A stretch of DNA of 36,990 bases from Bacteroidaceae bacterium (GCA_017540585.1 JAFYAT010000079.1:1-36990); one strand, 5' to 3'. Positions 1-8,134 are shown, counted from the first letter of the stretch. The notes: a model not told the origin generated them from the sequence alone. Program-made: numbers and translations.

Positions 1-55
1 CCCACGACATTCAGAACCACAATCTGACGCTCTAACCAACTGAACTACATCCACC
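1..55 (-). tRNA. tRNA-His (GTG), partial at window edge
   Basis: Bases 1-55 are identical to the matching part of the complete tRNA-His at 152-226: acceptor 5' strand, D arm, anticodon arm with GTG, variable loop and the start of the T arm. The 3' end lies beyond the window edge. It is the downstream member of a tandem pair and is probably co-transcribed from the promoter at 278-308, because no other promoter is visible in the 96-nt spacer. Confidence 0.93.
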
Positions 56-151
56 ATGTTGGGGAACTTATTTTAATCATAATGTTAACTTCATGCGTTC
101 CGTTCATGAATATGATATAAAGTCTGTGACCATATACCTAACATTATTGGG

Positions 152-226
152 GGTGGAGGGTGGGACTCGAACCCACGACATTCAGAACCACAATCTGACG
201 CTCTAACCAACTGAACTACATCCACC
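152..226 (-). tRNA. tRNA-His (GTG)
   Basis: Read on the minus strand, this folds as a cloverleaf. The acceptor 5' strand is GGTGGATG with the extra G(-1) typical of tRNA-His. The D arm contains AGTTCAGTTGG. The anticodon stem is TCAGA/TCTGA around loop TTGTGGT, giving anticodon GTG for His codons. The T arm contains GGGTTCGAGTCCC. One T:C mismatch is seen in the acceptor stem. Several C residues follow the acceptor, so whether CCA is encoded is ambiguous. Confidence 0.96.
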
Positions 227-277
227 ATGTTGGACAAATAAGAGAGTTACCTTGGGGTGCTCCCCTTTTTGCGAGTG

Positions 278-308
278 CAAAGGTACAATCTTTTTTTGAA
301 CTGACAAA
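278..308 (-). promoter_or_regulatory. Promoter of the tRNA-His pair
   Basis: On the minus strand TTTG (305-308) is followed after exactly 19 nt by TACCTTTG (278-285). This is the canonical Bacteroidetes -33/-7 arrangement, about 45 nt upstream of the tRNA-His 5' end. Confidence 0.85.
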
Positions 309-624
309 AAAATAAATGACTTTTTTTATTATTACCCGATGTTTTGTCCTTTAACAATCATGGGAGTTAATAAATGTGTATAGGAATAAACTGACGAGAC
401 ATTGTTATATCTCAAATTTATGCCTTCATTGGGTGATTTCAGGTCTAATATATACAAATAATTCAAGTTTCGCAAGTGCTCAACTTGTAAAGGTCATTAG
501 GTTTAAGGTTATCGGGGCGCTACGCTTTTAGGTTTGAGTGTTCTCAACTACAAGTCTCAAACCTGATAACCTAAGACCTGACAACCTCTCAGATGAAGCT
601 TGCGGAAGTTGAGTAAGGAACACT
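309..624. repeat. Gene-free stretch with nested inverted repeats
   Basis: No gene is visible. Between about 466 and 618 there are nested inverted repeats. AGGTTTGAG (530-538) pairs with CTCAAACCT further on. Outside it, segments containing AGGTTATC and GATAACCT pair imperfectly. Short CGCAAG/CTTGCG and CTCAACTT/AAGTTGAG segments flank them. It could be a degenerate miniature element or a structured 3' region; the function is unknown. Confidence 0.5.
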
Positions 625-672
625 ACAAAAACAAAAAAGGAGCGACCAACCTTTGTCTTGTTGGATGGTCGC
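625..672 (-). terminator. Rho-independent terminator of the M16 protease gene
   Basis: GCGACCA (642-648) pairs perfectly with TGGTCGC (666-672). On the minus strand the hairpin is followed by CTCCTTTTTTGTTTTTG. It lies about 60 nt after the stop of the gene at 731-3646. Confidence 0.8.
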
Positions 673-680
673 CCCATTAG

Positions 681-715
681 TTTCCTGCGGTCTGTGAGAC
701 CGTTTCGTTAAGTTG
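681..715 (-). repeat. 3'-end hairpin repeat, copy 1
   Basis: On the minus strand this reads AACTTAACGAAACGGTCTCA and continues with CAGACCGCAGG. It forms a CGGTC/GACCG hairpin. A near-identical copy (roughly 30 of 35 positions) lies at 30725-30759. Both copies sit 7-16 nt after a stop codon in the same orientation relative to the upstream gene. Confidence 0.6.
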
Positions 716-730
716 AGGAATAGAACTGAC

Positions 731-3646
731 TTAGTATCCGAACACCTGTTCTGGTGTAAGTTCGGTTACTGGGCCAAGAGTCTTGAGCACGTTGAAGTCG
801 AGTGCAGACTTCTTGCCTACGATACCATAATGGTATGGCTTACCCTTGACATACTTCTGCTGGAACTTGACGACATCGGCAAGGGTCATATCCTTCACCT
901 TCTCATATACAAGTGCATCAGGGTCGGTGTCAAGTCCACGGTCACGTGCTGAGAAGTATGCACGGATAATATCCATACCCGTAGTACGCTGAGTACGGAG
1001 ACGTGCAATGACTGCTTCCTTGGCAATACGGAAAGACTCCTTCACTTCTGGCATATCGTTGATGATACCATTGAATGTAGCAACGACATCATTAAGCTTG
1101 TCACTCTGTGATTCTGCGTATGACACGAAGTACATATAGTCATTCTTGCGTGAAGGAATTATAATACGTGCATTTGCACCATATACAAGTGCTTTCTTCT
1201 CACGCATATCCTGGAATACGATTGAGTTCATTCCACCACCGAAGTACTCCTGATATAGGCTTACAGCAGGAAGGATTGACGAGTCATACTCCTTACCCTC
1301 GCTTCCGTAGTGTGTGAGGTCAAAGTTCATTGTATCATCAAATGGTACGAAGAATACACGGTTATCCTTCACGATGACATTCTTCCATTCTTTGTTTGCA
1401 AGTGGTGCCTTGAGTGATGCTGCCACATGATGATTATCTGCAAGTACCTTTACAGCCTCATCTACTGAACGTGGTCCATAGTAAGCCACCTCATGCTGAT
1501 ACTGTGAGAGGTTCTTCAAGTTGAGAAGAAGTGTATCAGGTGAGAGGCTGCGAAGGCGTTCATTACTCAAGTTCTGTTCCTTTGACCACTCTTCACCCCA
1601 TGCAAGGTATGAACGCATTGCACTGAGATAAGAGCTGAAGTCGCCAAGCTGCATCTTACGTGCCTGTATCTGTGCATCGAGATATGTGTTCCATGCGTCC
1701 TTGTCTGTACGAGCATGTGTCATGAGATGGTCAAGAAGTGCCACCGCCTTATCGAGATTCTCATCAAGTCCACGCAATGTAACATAGATACGCTTGTTAC
1801 CTACATTTATGTTGTAAGAACATCCAAGACGATAGAATGCCTCAGACACCTGCTCTGCCGTAAGGCTGTCTGTACCTACATATTCGAGGTAGTTAGATGC
1901 AAATGGCAATGTAGGGTCAGCAAATGAACCCATGTCGTAGATGTAGTTGAGAGTAAATAGCTTGTTGATGCTATTCTGACGATATACGACAGGCAACTTG
2001 TTTGCTGTCTCTGCCTTTGTGATGTCCTTTGAGAAATCGAGGAACACTGGTTCGATAGGTTCAACCTTTGAGTCGCTGACAGCCTTTACGAAGTCGCTTG
2101 TTACGTCACGATTCATGACGATAGGTGTGATGGCCGGCTTCTCAACTGGCTGTATGTTAGGGTCAGTACCCTTACGCTTATATACTACTACATAATTGTC
2201 CTTGCGGATATGCTTGTTAGCGAATTCCACAACGGCATCCTTGCTGATCTTTGCCTCACGGTCAGTCATTGTCACTACATCGCTCCACTGCTGGTCGTTG
2301 ATGAAGGCATTGACCATCATAGTCACACGCTGTGAATTGCTTTCGAGCTTCTTCTGCTCGGAGAGTTTCTCGTTGTTGATTACTGCCTCCATGAGTTCCT
2401 TAGAGAACTTACCCTTGCGGAGCTTCTCTATCTCATCGAGAACGATAGTCTTCACGTCATCGAGAGTCTGTCCTGGCATTGGGTATGCACGGAGTTCCCA
2501 ATATGAGTAGTCGGCAGCATCATTCACACCACTCTGTGCATAGAGCACCTTGTGCTTGAGGTTGAGGTCAAGGTCAAAGAGACCTGCCTTACCGTTGCAT
2601 ACTATATTATCAAGAACAGAGAGAGTATCCAACTGATGACTTGCAGTACCATCAAATCGCCATGCAATAGACACATATTCCTCCTGTGGAGTGACAACAG
2701 TCTTGCTTACAGATGCCTTCAGCTCAGGGTCACGCTTGAACTTGAACTTCTTCAATGACTCGTTTGGCTTCATGTCACCAAAGTAACGCTCGACAACTGC
2801 TATCATTGAGTCAGTAATAAAGTCGCCAGACACACAGATTGCCATGTTGTTTGGCACATAGTATGTCTCAAAGAACTTCTTGATATTGGTGATTGACGGA
2901 TTCTTGAGATGTTCCTGCTTACCGATGATACCACGACGGTAAGAGTGGCTTGGATAGAGAACCGTAGATATAGTGTCATGAAGCTTGTCCCAGTCCTCAG
3001 TAAGTCCACCATTATACTCCTCATATACAGCTTCAAGCTCTGTATGGAAACCACGGATAACCATATTCTTGAAACGGTCTGCCTGTACCTTTGCCCAGTT
3101 GTCTATCTGGTTGGACGGTATGTCTTCCACATAACAAGTAAGGTCATAACTTGTGTAAGCATTTGAACCATCTGAACCGATAGTCGCCATCAACTTGTCA
3201 TACTCATTAGGAATAGCAAGCTTTGATGCCTCATAGCTCACACTGTCTATCTGGTGATAGATAGCCTTACGCTCTGCAGGGTCTGTAGTCTTGCGATACA
3301 CCTCATAGAGACGTTCTATCTCATCAAGCATAGGCTTCTCCTTGGCATAGTCGAGTGTTCCGAACTGCTCTGTACCCTTGAACATCACGTGCTCAAGATA
3401 GTGAGCAAGACCAGTACTCTCCTCTGGCTCGTTCTTTGCACCTGCATGTACAGCTATAGCCGTCTGAATGCGTGGCTGTTCCTTGTTGACTGACATATAG
3501 ACCTTGAGACCATTCTTGAGGGTGTACATCTGTACTCCCATAGGGTCGCCTTCTACTGTCTCATAATTGTACTTTGAATTGTTACAAGCTGTGAGAAACA
3601 TTGTTGTCACAGCACCAAACATAACAGATTTAATTAATCTTTTCAT
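731..3646 (-). CDS. M16 family zinc metalloprotease, lipoprotein
   Basis: This 971-residue protein starts with a lipoprotein signal (lipobox LTAC, Cys21), so it is probably anchored in the envelope on the periplasmic side or at the surface. The inverzincin motif HYLEH (residues 82-86) supplies two His ligands and the catalytic Glu. The ELEAVYEE segment (203-210) holds the expected third ligand Glu. A second, non-catalytic M16 half follows, with the RPY-like region replaced by conserved glycine-rich GGGMNSIVFQDMREKK. This length fits the two-domain pitrilysin/insulinase layout, as in other Bacteroidetes 'insulinase family' proteins that degrade peptides. It is monocistronic with its own terminator at 625-672. 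The start is supported by the signal peptide. Substrate unknown. Confidence 0.93.
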   Translation of the reverse strand: MKRLIKSVMFGAVTTMFLTACNNSKYNYETVEGDPMGVQMYTLKNGLKVYMSVNKEQPRIQTAIAVHAGAKNEPEESTGLAHYLEHVMFKGTEQFGTLDYAKEKPMLDEIERLYEVYRKTTDPAERKAIYHQIDSVSYEASKLAIPNEYDKLMATIGSDGSNAYTSYDLTCYVEDIPSNQIDNWAKVQADRFKNMVIRGFHTELEAVYEEYNGGLTEDWDKLHDTISTVLYPSHSYRRGIIGKQEHLKNPSITNIKKFFETYYVPNNMAICVSGDFITDSMIAVVERYFGDMKPNESLKKFKFKRDPELKASVSKTVVTPQEEYVSIAWRFDGTASHQLDTLSVLDNIVCNGKAGLFDLDLNLKHKVLYAQSGVNDAADYSYWELRAYPMPGQTLDDVKTIVLDEIEKLRKGKFSKELMEAVINNEKLSEQKKLESNSQRVTMMVNAFINDQQWSDVVTMTDREAKISKDAVVEFANKHIRKDNYVVVYKRKGTDPNIQPVEKPAITPIVMNRDVTSDFVKAVSDSKVEPIEPVFLDFSKDITKAETANKLPVVYRQNSINKLFTLNYIYDMGSFADPTLPFASNYLEYVGTDSLTAEQVSEAFYRLGCSYNINVGNKRIYVTLRGLDENLDKAVALLDHLMTHARTDKDAWNTYLDAQIQARKMQLGDFSSYLSAMRSYLAWGEEWSKEQNLSNERLRSLSPDTLLLNLKNLSQYQHEVAYYGPRSVDEAVKVLADNHHVAASLKAPLANKEWKNVIVKDNRVFFVPFDDTMNFDLTHYGSEGKEYDSSILPAVSLYQEYFGGGMNSIVFQDMREKKALVYGANARIIIPSRKNDYMYFVSYAESQSDKLNDVVATFNGIINDMPEVKESFRIAKEAVIARLRTQRTTGMDIIRAYFSARDRGLDTDPDALVYEKVKDMTLADVVKFQQKYVKGKPYHYGIVGKKSALDFNVLKTLGPVTELTPEQVFGY

Positions 3647-3798
3647 CGTTATATCATATATGTTAATTAAGTTTTTAAGCTTATATGTTCGTGAGTTTTT
3701 ATGTTTGTAGGGGGTAATGTAGAAAGCATGACATTAATCATCTGCAAAAACATATTGATTTCATATCATCAACAGCCTTCTACCTGTTTTTACCAGCG

Positions 3799-3806
3799 CA
3801 AAGTTA
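3799..3806 (-). promoter_or_regulatory. Candidate -7 element for the M16 gene
   Basis: TAACTTTG on the minus strand, about 150 nt upstream of the start codon, matches the TAnnTTTG -7 consensus. No good TTTG is present at the expected -33 distance, so the call is tentative. Confidence 0.4.
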
Positions 3807-3878
3807 TACTTTTTTAGTTCAATAATAGCAGAAAACACAAATAATTATGTTATAAAGCATGATTTTAAGTGATAAAAA

Positions 3879-3909
3879 TTGGTAAAAGCGTGGTTTTGTC
3901 TTAACTTTG
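3879..3909 (+). promoter_or_regulatory. Promoter of pyruvate kinase
   Basis: TAACTTTG (3902-3909) with TTGG about 20 nt upstream (3879-3882) fits the Bacteroidetes pattern. It implies a long 5' leader of about 280 nt, which holds a small CCTGTAT/ATACAGG hairpin (3923-3941) and the inverted repeats at 3943-4134. Confidence 0.6.
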
Positions 3910-3942
3910 CACCCGATTTAAACCTGTATTCTTCATACAGGA

Positions 3943-4134
3943 GTTAACAATTAACAGTTAATAGTTAAAAGTTGAGTTGAGAAATTTGAAGTTCTTGAAA
4001 AGAATCTCAAATTCCGAATCTATGATTTATGCCTCCGGTTCATGTCGGTACGCATAGACTTGACATTATAGATTTAACATGACAAATGAGTAATCTCCAA
4101 TTTTTAACTTTTAACTCTTAACTTTTAACTCTTG
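3943..4134. repeat. TTAACTTTTAAC-type inverted repeats in the pyk leader
   Basis: The left arm (3943-3978) is built of AGTTAA/AGTTAAAAG units and the right arm (4099-4134) of their complement (TTTTAACTCTTAACTTTTAAC). Between them lie further inverted pairs: AATCTAT with ATAGATT, and TATGC with GCATA. Similar TTAACTTTTAA tracts occur at 29569-29599, and related A/T repeats at 27857-27890. It looks like a composite dispersed intergenic repeat inserted in, or forming, the pyk leader. Confidence 0.55.
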
Positions 4135-4195
4135 CATTATGAAGAATGAATAATGCAAGGTAAGGTAGATTGTTTTTTTAATAAGCAAAAATATT

Positions 4196-5665
4196 ATGAT
4201 GCTCAAGCAGACAAAGATTGTCGCATCCATCTCCGATTTAAGATGCGAAGTTGACTTCATTCGTTCACTCTTCGAGGCTGGAATGAATGTAGTACGTATG
4301 AACACAGCCCACGGAACACGTGAAGGTATGGATAAGCTTATCCATAATGTACGTGAGGTAAGCAACCGTATCGCCATCCTTATCGACACAAAGGGTCCTG
4401 AGGTCCGTACAACAAGGATTGCAGGATTGGAAGACTCAGAACAGCTTCAGTTCCATATCGGTGACATCGTGAAGGTTGTAGGCAACCCTGATATCGAGAC
4501 TACTCGCGAGCAGATTGCCGTATCATACAAGAACTTCGTAGATGACCTCAAGGTAGGTTCTTACATCCTTATTGATGATGGTGAACTTGAGTTGTTCGTA
4601 CGCGAAAAGCATACTGACCACCTCGTATGTGAAGTACAGAACGAGGCTTCAATGGGTCACCGCAAGAGCGTGAACGTACCAGGTGTACGTATCAACCTCC
4701 CTTCACTCACAGACAAGGACAAGGCCAACATCAAGTATGCCATAGAGCGTGACATCGACTTCATCGCTCACTCATTCGTCCGCACAAAGCAGGACATCCT
4801 CGACATCAAGGAGATTCTTGACGCTTACGGTAGTGACATCAAGATTATCGCCAAGATTGAGAACCAGGAGGGCGTTGACAATATCGACGAGATTCTTGAG
4901 GTGGCAGATGGTGTAATGGTTGCACGTGGTGACCTTGGTATCGAGGTTCCACAGGAGCGCATCCCTGGTATCCAGCGCATCCTCATCAAGAAGTGCGTAC
5001 TTGCCAAGAAGCCTGTCATCGTGGCTACTCAGATGCTCCACACTATGATTAAGAATCCTCGTCCAACACGTGCCGAGGTAACAGATATCGCAAACGCTAT
5101 CTACTACCGTACAGATGCTATCATGCTCTCTGGTGAGACAGCATACGGCAAGTACCCAGTAGAGGCAGTACAGACAATGGCTAAGGTAGCTAAGCAGGCA
5201 GAGATAGACAAGCTCCCTGACAACGATATCAAGATTCCTCTCACAGAGAATACTGACGTTACAGCTTTCCTTGCCAAGCAGGCAGTAAAGGCTACTAACG
5301 TGATGCCTATCAAGGCTATCATCACAGACAGCTTCTCAGGAACAACAGCTCGCAACCTTGCAGCATTCCGCGGCAAGTACCCTGTACTCGCAATCTGTTA
5401 CAAGGAGAAGACAATGCGTCACCTTGCTCTCTCTTATGGAGTCGAGGCTATCTACATGCCAGAAAAGGCTAACGGTCAGGCATACTACTTTGCTGCTCTC
5501 CAGAAGCTCATGGACGACGGAGTACTCAAGGGTACAGACATGGTTGCATACCTCAGCAGTGGTAAGAAGGGAACAAAGACATCATTCCTTGAAATCAACA
5601 CTGTAGGCGATGTTCTCAAGGCAGGTCTTGACTACGTATTGCCAAACAGGAACAGGTATTTGTAG
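4196..5665 (+). CDS. pyk: Pyruvate kinase
   Basis: Converts phosphoenolpyruvate and ADP to pyruvate and ATP, the last step of glycolysis, in the cytoplasm. The N-terminus TKIVASIS followed by FEAGMNVVRMNTAHG is the usual first barrel segment, and LIDTKGPEVRT is the substrate/K+ binding segment. A beta domain interrupts the barrel at about 75-165. The active-site signature IIAKIENQEGVDNIDEI and MVARGDLGIEVP follow. The C-terminal domain starts near residue 355. The 489-residue length is normal. ATGATG doubles the start; the first ATG is used here. The gene is convergent with the radical SAM operon, and a large hairpin separates them. The stop codon merges with a GC-rich 3' repeat. Confidence 0.97.
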   Translation: MMLKQTKIVASISDLRCEVDFIRSLFEAGMNVVRMNTAHGTREGMDKLIHNVREVSNRIAILIDTKGPEVRTTRIAGLEDSEQLQFHIGDIVKVVGNPDIETTREQIAVSYKNFVDDLKVGSYILIDDGELELFVREKHTDHLVCEVQNEASMGHRKSVNVPGVRINLPSLTDKDKANIKYAIERDIDFIAHSFVRTKQDILDIKEILDAYGSDIKIIAKIENQEGVDNIDEILEVADGVMVARGDLGIEVPQERIPGIQRILIKKCVLAKKPVIVATQMLHTMIKNPRPTRAEVTDIANAIYYRTDAIMLSGETAYGKYPVEAVQTMAKVAKQAEIDKLPDNDIKIPLTENTDVTAFLAKQAVKATNVMPIKAIITDSFSGTTARNLAAFRGKYPVLAICYKEKTMRHLALSYGVEAIYMPEKANGQAYYFAALQKLMDDGVLKGTDMVAYLSSGKKGTKTSFLEINTVGDVLKAGLDYVLPNRNRYL

Positions 5666-5696
5666 CCCCCCAGCCCCCGAAGGGGGCGGCCTCCGG
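5664..5696 (+). repeat. GC-rich 3'-end repeat, copy 1
   Basis: AGCCCCCCAGCCCCCGAAGG followed by GGGCGGCCTCCGG starts inside the pyk stop codon. It contains a GCCCCC/GGGGGC hairpin. Copy 2 at 5801-5835 is its near-perfect inverse (pairing over about 33 bp) and copy 3 is at 15143-15176. Confidence 0.75.
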
Positions 5697-5721
5697 GTTC
5701 AGTCATTATAAATAAAATAAT

Positions 5722-5764
5722 AGAAGCAATAAATACTATAGCAACTATAGCGTTTATTGCTTCT
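5722..5764. terminator. Hairpin between convergent pyk and radical SAM genes
   Basis: AGAAGCAATAAA pairs with TTTATTGCTTCT, and the inner CTATAG pairs with CTATAG across a CAA loop, giving about 18 pairs of 20. A/T-rich flanks on both sides fit a bidirectional terminator, although the T tract is short. Confidence 0.6.
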
Positions 5765-5800
5765 AATTTATTGTAGTAACAAGCTTTCATCACACGTTAT

Positions 5801-5835
5801 CCGGATGGCCGCCCCCTTCGGGGGTTGGGGGGCTT
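5801..5835 (-). repeat. GC-rich 3'-end repeat, copy 2
   Basis: On the minus strand it reads AGCCCCCCAACCCCCGAAGG followed by GGGCGGCCATCCGG. It sits 16 nt after the stop of the radical SAM gene, in the same sense relative to that gene as copy 1 is to pyk. Confidence 0.75.
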
Positions 5836-5851
5836 TCGGTGGTCTTGTTGG

Positions 5852-6952
5852 CTACCTCTGCCACTTCTTCATCCTGCACATGATAAGTTCGTCGTTGTCT
5901 CCACGTTGATGCATTCCACCACCCTCGCAATAACGGAAGAAGGAGCAATCGGAACATGGCTCTTTCTTTGCCATCCACGAGTGGTCACGATACACTTGGA
6001 ACTTAGTGTTCCACACCTCCCATAGGTTATCGTGATAGATATTGCCTTGGTGGTAATCGCTACGAATACTTGAGCAAGCAGATATTGAGCCATCTATAAG
6101 GACGGAGACAACATTAATTCCTGCTATGCAATTGAAGAAATGACCTCGTGACTCATTCTCGTAAGCCCCAAGAAAACCTTCACAACCGAAATAGCAAAGC
6201 ATAGATGTCTTGTCTGCAATCTTATCCAACCTTTTCTGCTTAATGAACTCCATAAGCTGTTCAAACTCTTCATCCGTGATAATCATATCCGGATCCTTAC
6301 GGGCACGTCCCATAGGGAAGATGGAGAGGAGACGCCAACGAGGTACACCCTCTGCCTCAAGTGCAGCGAATATCTTGTCAAGCGACTTGATGTTACGACG
6401 GTTTACACAAGTATCCACATCCCACGTGAGTCCTGTAGTATGGCAAAGAAGACGGATAGCATTCCATGTCCTTGCAAAACTGCCCTTTCTGCCTCGCATC
6501 CAGTCATGGTCATCCTCCAGTCCGTCAAGACTTATCGTCAGGCTTCGCATACCAGCTGCAAGGAGTGAACGAAGACGAGCCTCATCAAGCAACCAGCCGT
6601 TTGTGACAAGTCCCCAGTTATATCCACGCTTCACCACTTCACGACCGACATCCTCTATATCCTTACGTACAAGCGGCTCACCTCCGGTTATGACGATAAG
6701 CACTTCACTTGTATTGACATTAGGTGTAATGGTGTCGAGTGCCTTGAGGAAATCCTCCGCAGGCATATCCTCATGAAGGGCAGTAGCCGTCTTACAGTCG
6801 CTACCACAATGGCGACACTGGAGGTTGCAACGCAAGGTACACTCCCAGAACACCTGTTTTATCGGGTGCTGTTTCTTGTTGATGTTACGCATCTGACGGA
6901 ACACCTCCAGTTGCAACCGCTTCCTCAGTCCTATTTTTCTTTCAGATATCAT
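5852..6952 (-). CDS. Radical SAM/SPASM enzyme of an rSAM/lipoprotein system
   Basis: This 366-residue protein has the radical SAM cluster motif CNLQCRHC (Cys42, Cys46, Cys49; another Cys at 38), the SAM-binding TGGEPL motif (near residue 90) and a C-terminal cysteine-rich SPASM-type region (FNCIAG, ISACSS, EPCSDCSFFRYC, MCRM). That region should hold auxiliary Fe-S clusters, as in peptide-modifying enzymes such as anSME and RiPP maturases. Its start codon overlaps the stop of the preceding lipoprotein gene (TAATG), so translation is probably coupled. The context matches the Bacteroidetes family named 'radical SAM enzyme, rSAM/lipoprotein system', whose chemistry is not established to my knowledge. 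Inference: it modifies one or both neighbouring lipoproteins before export. Confidence 0.88.
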   Translation of the reverse strand: MISERKIGLRKRLQLEVFRQMRNINKKQHPIKQVFWECTLRCNLQCRHCGSDCKTATALHEDMPAEDFLKALDTITPNVNTSEVLIVITGGEPLVRKDIEDVGREVVKRGYNWGLVTNGWLLDEARLRSLLAAGMRSLTISLDGLEDDHDWMRGRKGSFARTWNAIRLLCHTTGLTWDVDTCVNRRNIKSLDKIFAALEAEGVPRWRLLSIFPMGRARKDPDMIITDEEFEQLMEFIKQKRLDKIADKTSMLCYFGCEGFLGAYENESRGHFFNCIAGINVVSVLIDGSISACSSIRSDYHQGNIYHDNLWEVWNTKFQVYRDHSWMAKKEPCSDCSFFRYCEGGGMHQRGDNDELIMCRMKKWQR

Positions 6953-7446
6953 TATTTTGCTTCGCTTGCTTTCTTATGAAGGGTGAAGTTAGCCGTAGCT
7001 GTAGCCTTGAACTTATCCGTAGCCAAGCTGTCCAACTTCACGTCAACGTACATGGTATCATTCTCATACACGCCCGACTTGTCGGAAGCAATAACCTGCA
7101 GTTGTTTGAATGTCTCGCTTACGCTACTATTGCCAATCTTTTCGATACGTGAGTTTGAGAAGTACTTGCCATTACCGTCAGATGCCACATTTTCCACGCC
7201 TCTAACATTATAATAATTAACATCAGTAGGGAAAGACACTACTTGCACATTAGGCACAGGTTCGCCTTCGGTATTAAGTACAAGACCAGTCGTCTCACTT
7301 AGAATCTCAGCTGTAGGAGAAGGCGTTCCATACATAACTGCTTCAGATTTCTCAGAATCACAACCAGTAACGCCCATCAAAGCGAGCAGGCATCCCAAAA
7401 CACGTGTCAGTTTTGACAACAGATAGTTGTTAAGTTTTTTTGTCAT
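6952..7446 (-). CDS. Radical SAM-associated putative lipoprotein (second of two)
   Basis: This 164-residue protein has a lipobox GVTGC (Cys29) after a hydrophobic segment, then a short immunoglobulin/transthyretin-like region (GLVLNTEGEPVPNVQVVSFP) resembling carboxypeptidase-regulatory-like folds. It is a paralogue of the protein encoded just upstream (7477-8016). They share the TKxLNN start, the LYG/MYGTP segment after the lipobox, GVYENDTxYxD, and the tail TATANFTLHKK. It overlaps the radical SAM gene by one base and is the likely substrate or partner of that enzyme. An outer-membrane location is inferred from the lipobox. Confidence 0.82.
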   Translation of the reverse strand: MTKKLNNYLLSKLTRVLGCLLALMGVTGCDSEKSEAVMYGTPSPTAEILSETTGLVLNTEGEPVPNVQVVSFPTDVNYYNVRGVENVASDGNGKYFSNSRIEKIGNSSVSETFKQLQVIASDKSGVYENDTMYVDVKLDSLATDKFKATATANFTLHKKASEAK

Positions 7447-7476
7447 AATTTTATAATGTTTATAATGTGTTTATTG

Positions 7477-8016
7477 TTAATTCTTTTTCTTGTGAAGAGT
7501 GAAGTTTGCTGTAGCAGTTGAAGTATAGTTAAAATGTTCATCTCCATCCAACCTATCCAACGCATAATCTATATATAATGTATCATTCTCATACACGCCT
7601 GTACTATCAGTAGCAATAGCCATATATGAAGGGAAATAGTTCTTAAAGCCAGCCACATCCGTACCTTCAGGCATGCCATAAAAATACAAGACAAAACTTT
7701 TATATTTTCCGTCTTGACCTGTAACTCCAGTACTACTAGTTGCGATTCCAAGTGTTCCATCTTGTTTTACGAGACCAACACGAACATTGATATTTTCGAT
7801 TGGATTTCCGATAGAATCAGTCACAAGACCTGCGACCTCCCCCTTCACAGCATAATCAGCAGTAGGAACACCATAAAGACATACAGCCCTTTTAGGATCC
7901 CATTCTTTTTCTTCTTCGTCTCCACAACTTGTGAATCCGAGCACAACAAGGACAGCACCAAGGAAAGACATAACCTTGTTTAATACATAGTCATTGTTAA
8001 GAATTTTTGTAATCAT
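7477..8016 (-). CDS. Radical SAM-associated putative lipoprotein (first of two)
   Basis: The start is set at 8016 (MITKILNN), not at the upstream in-frame ATG at 8178. This start matches the paralogue at 6952-7446, gives a proper lipoprotein signal (GFTSC, Cys31), and lies downstream of the promoter at 8053-8082. The 179-residue protein has an acidic linker (DEEEKEWD), CLYGVPTADY, a domain with GLVTDSIGNPIENINVRVG, and the conserved end GVYENDTLYIDYALDRL...TATANFTLHKK. First gene of a three-gene operon; 30 nt separate it from the next gene. Function is unknown beyond association with the radical SAM enzyme. Confidence 0.82.
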   Translation of the reverse strand: MITKILNNDYVLNKVMSFLGAVLVVLGFTSCGDEEEKEWDPKRAVCLYGVPTADYAVKGEVAGLVTDSIGNPIENINVRVGLVKQDGTLGIATSSTGVTGQDGKYKSFVLYFYGMPEGTDVAGFKNYFPSYMAIATDSTGVYENDTLYIDYALDRLDGDEHFNYTSTATANFTLHKKKN

Positions 8017-8052
8017 AGTTTTATCGTTTTTACAATTATTAAAGATATTTTG

Positions 8053-8082
8053 CAAATGTACAACTTTAGTTTGAAATGGCAA
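8053..8082 (-). promoter_or_regulatory. Promoter of the rSAM/lipoprotein operon
   Basis: TTG (8080-8082), a 19-nt spacer and TACATTTG (8053-8060) on the minus strand fit the Bacteroidetes consensus. It lies inside the longer reading frame that starts at 8178, which rules out that upstream start. Confidence 0.8.
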
Positions 8083-8093
8083 TAATTTTCCCA

Positions 8094-8134
8094 CAAAAAG
8101 AGGATGCATCATGTGTGGCGCATCCTCTTTTTTT
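8094..8134 (-). terminator. Terminator after the RNase E/G gene
   Basis: AAAAGAGGATGC (8096-8107) pairs with GCATCCTCTTTT, giving a stem flanked by A and T runs. It ends the upstream RNase gene and insulates the next operon. It could work in both directions. Confidence 0.85.
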
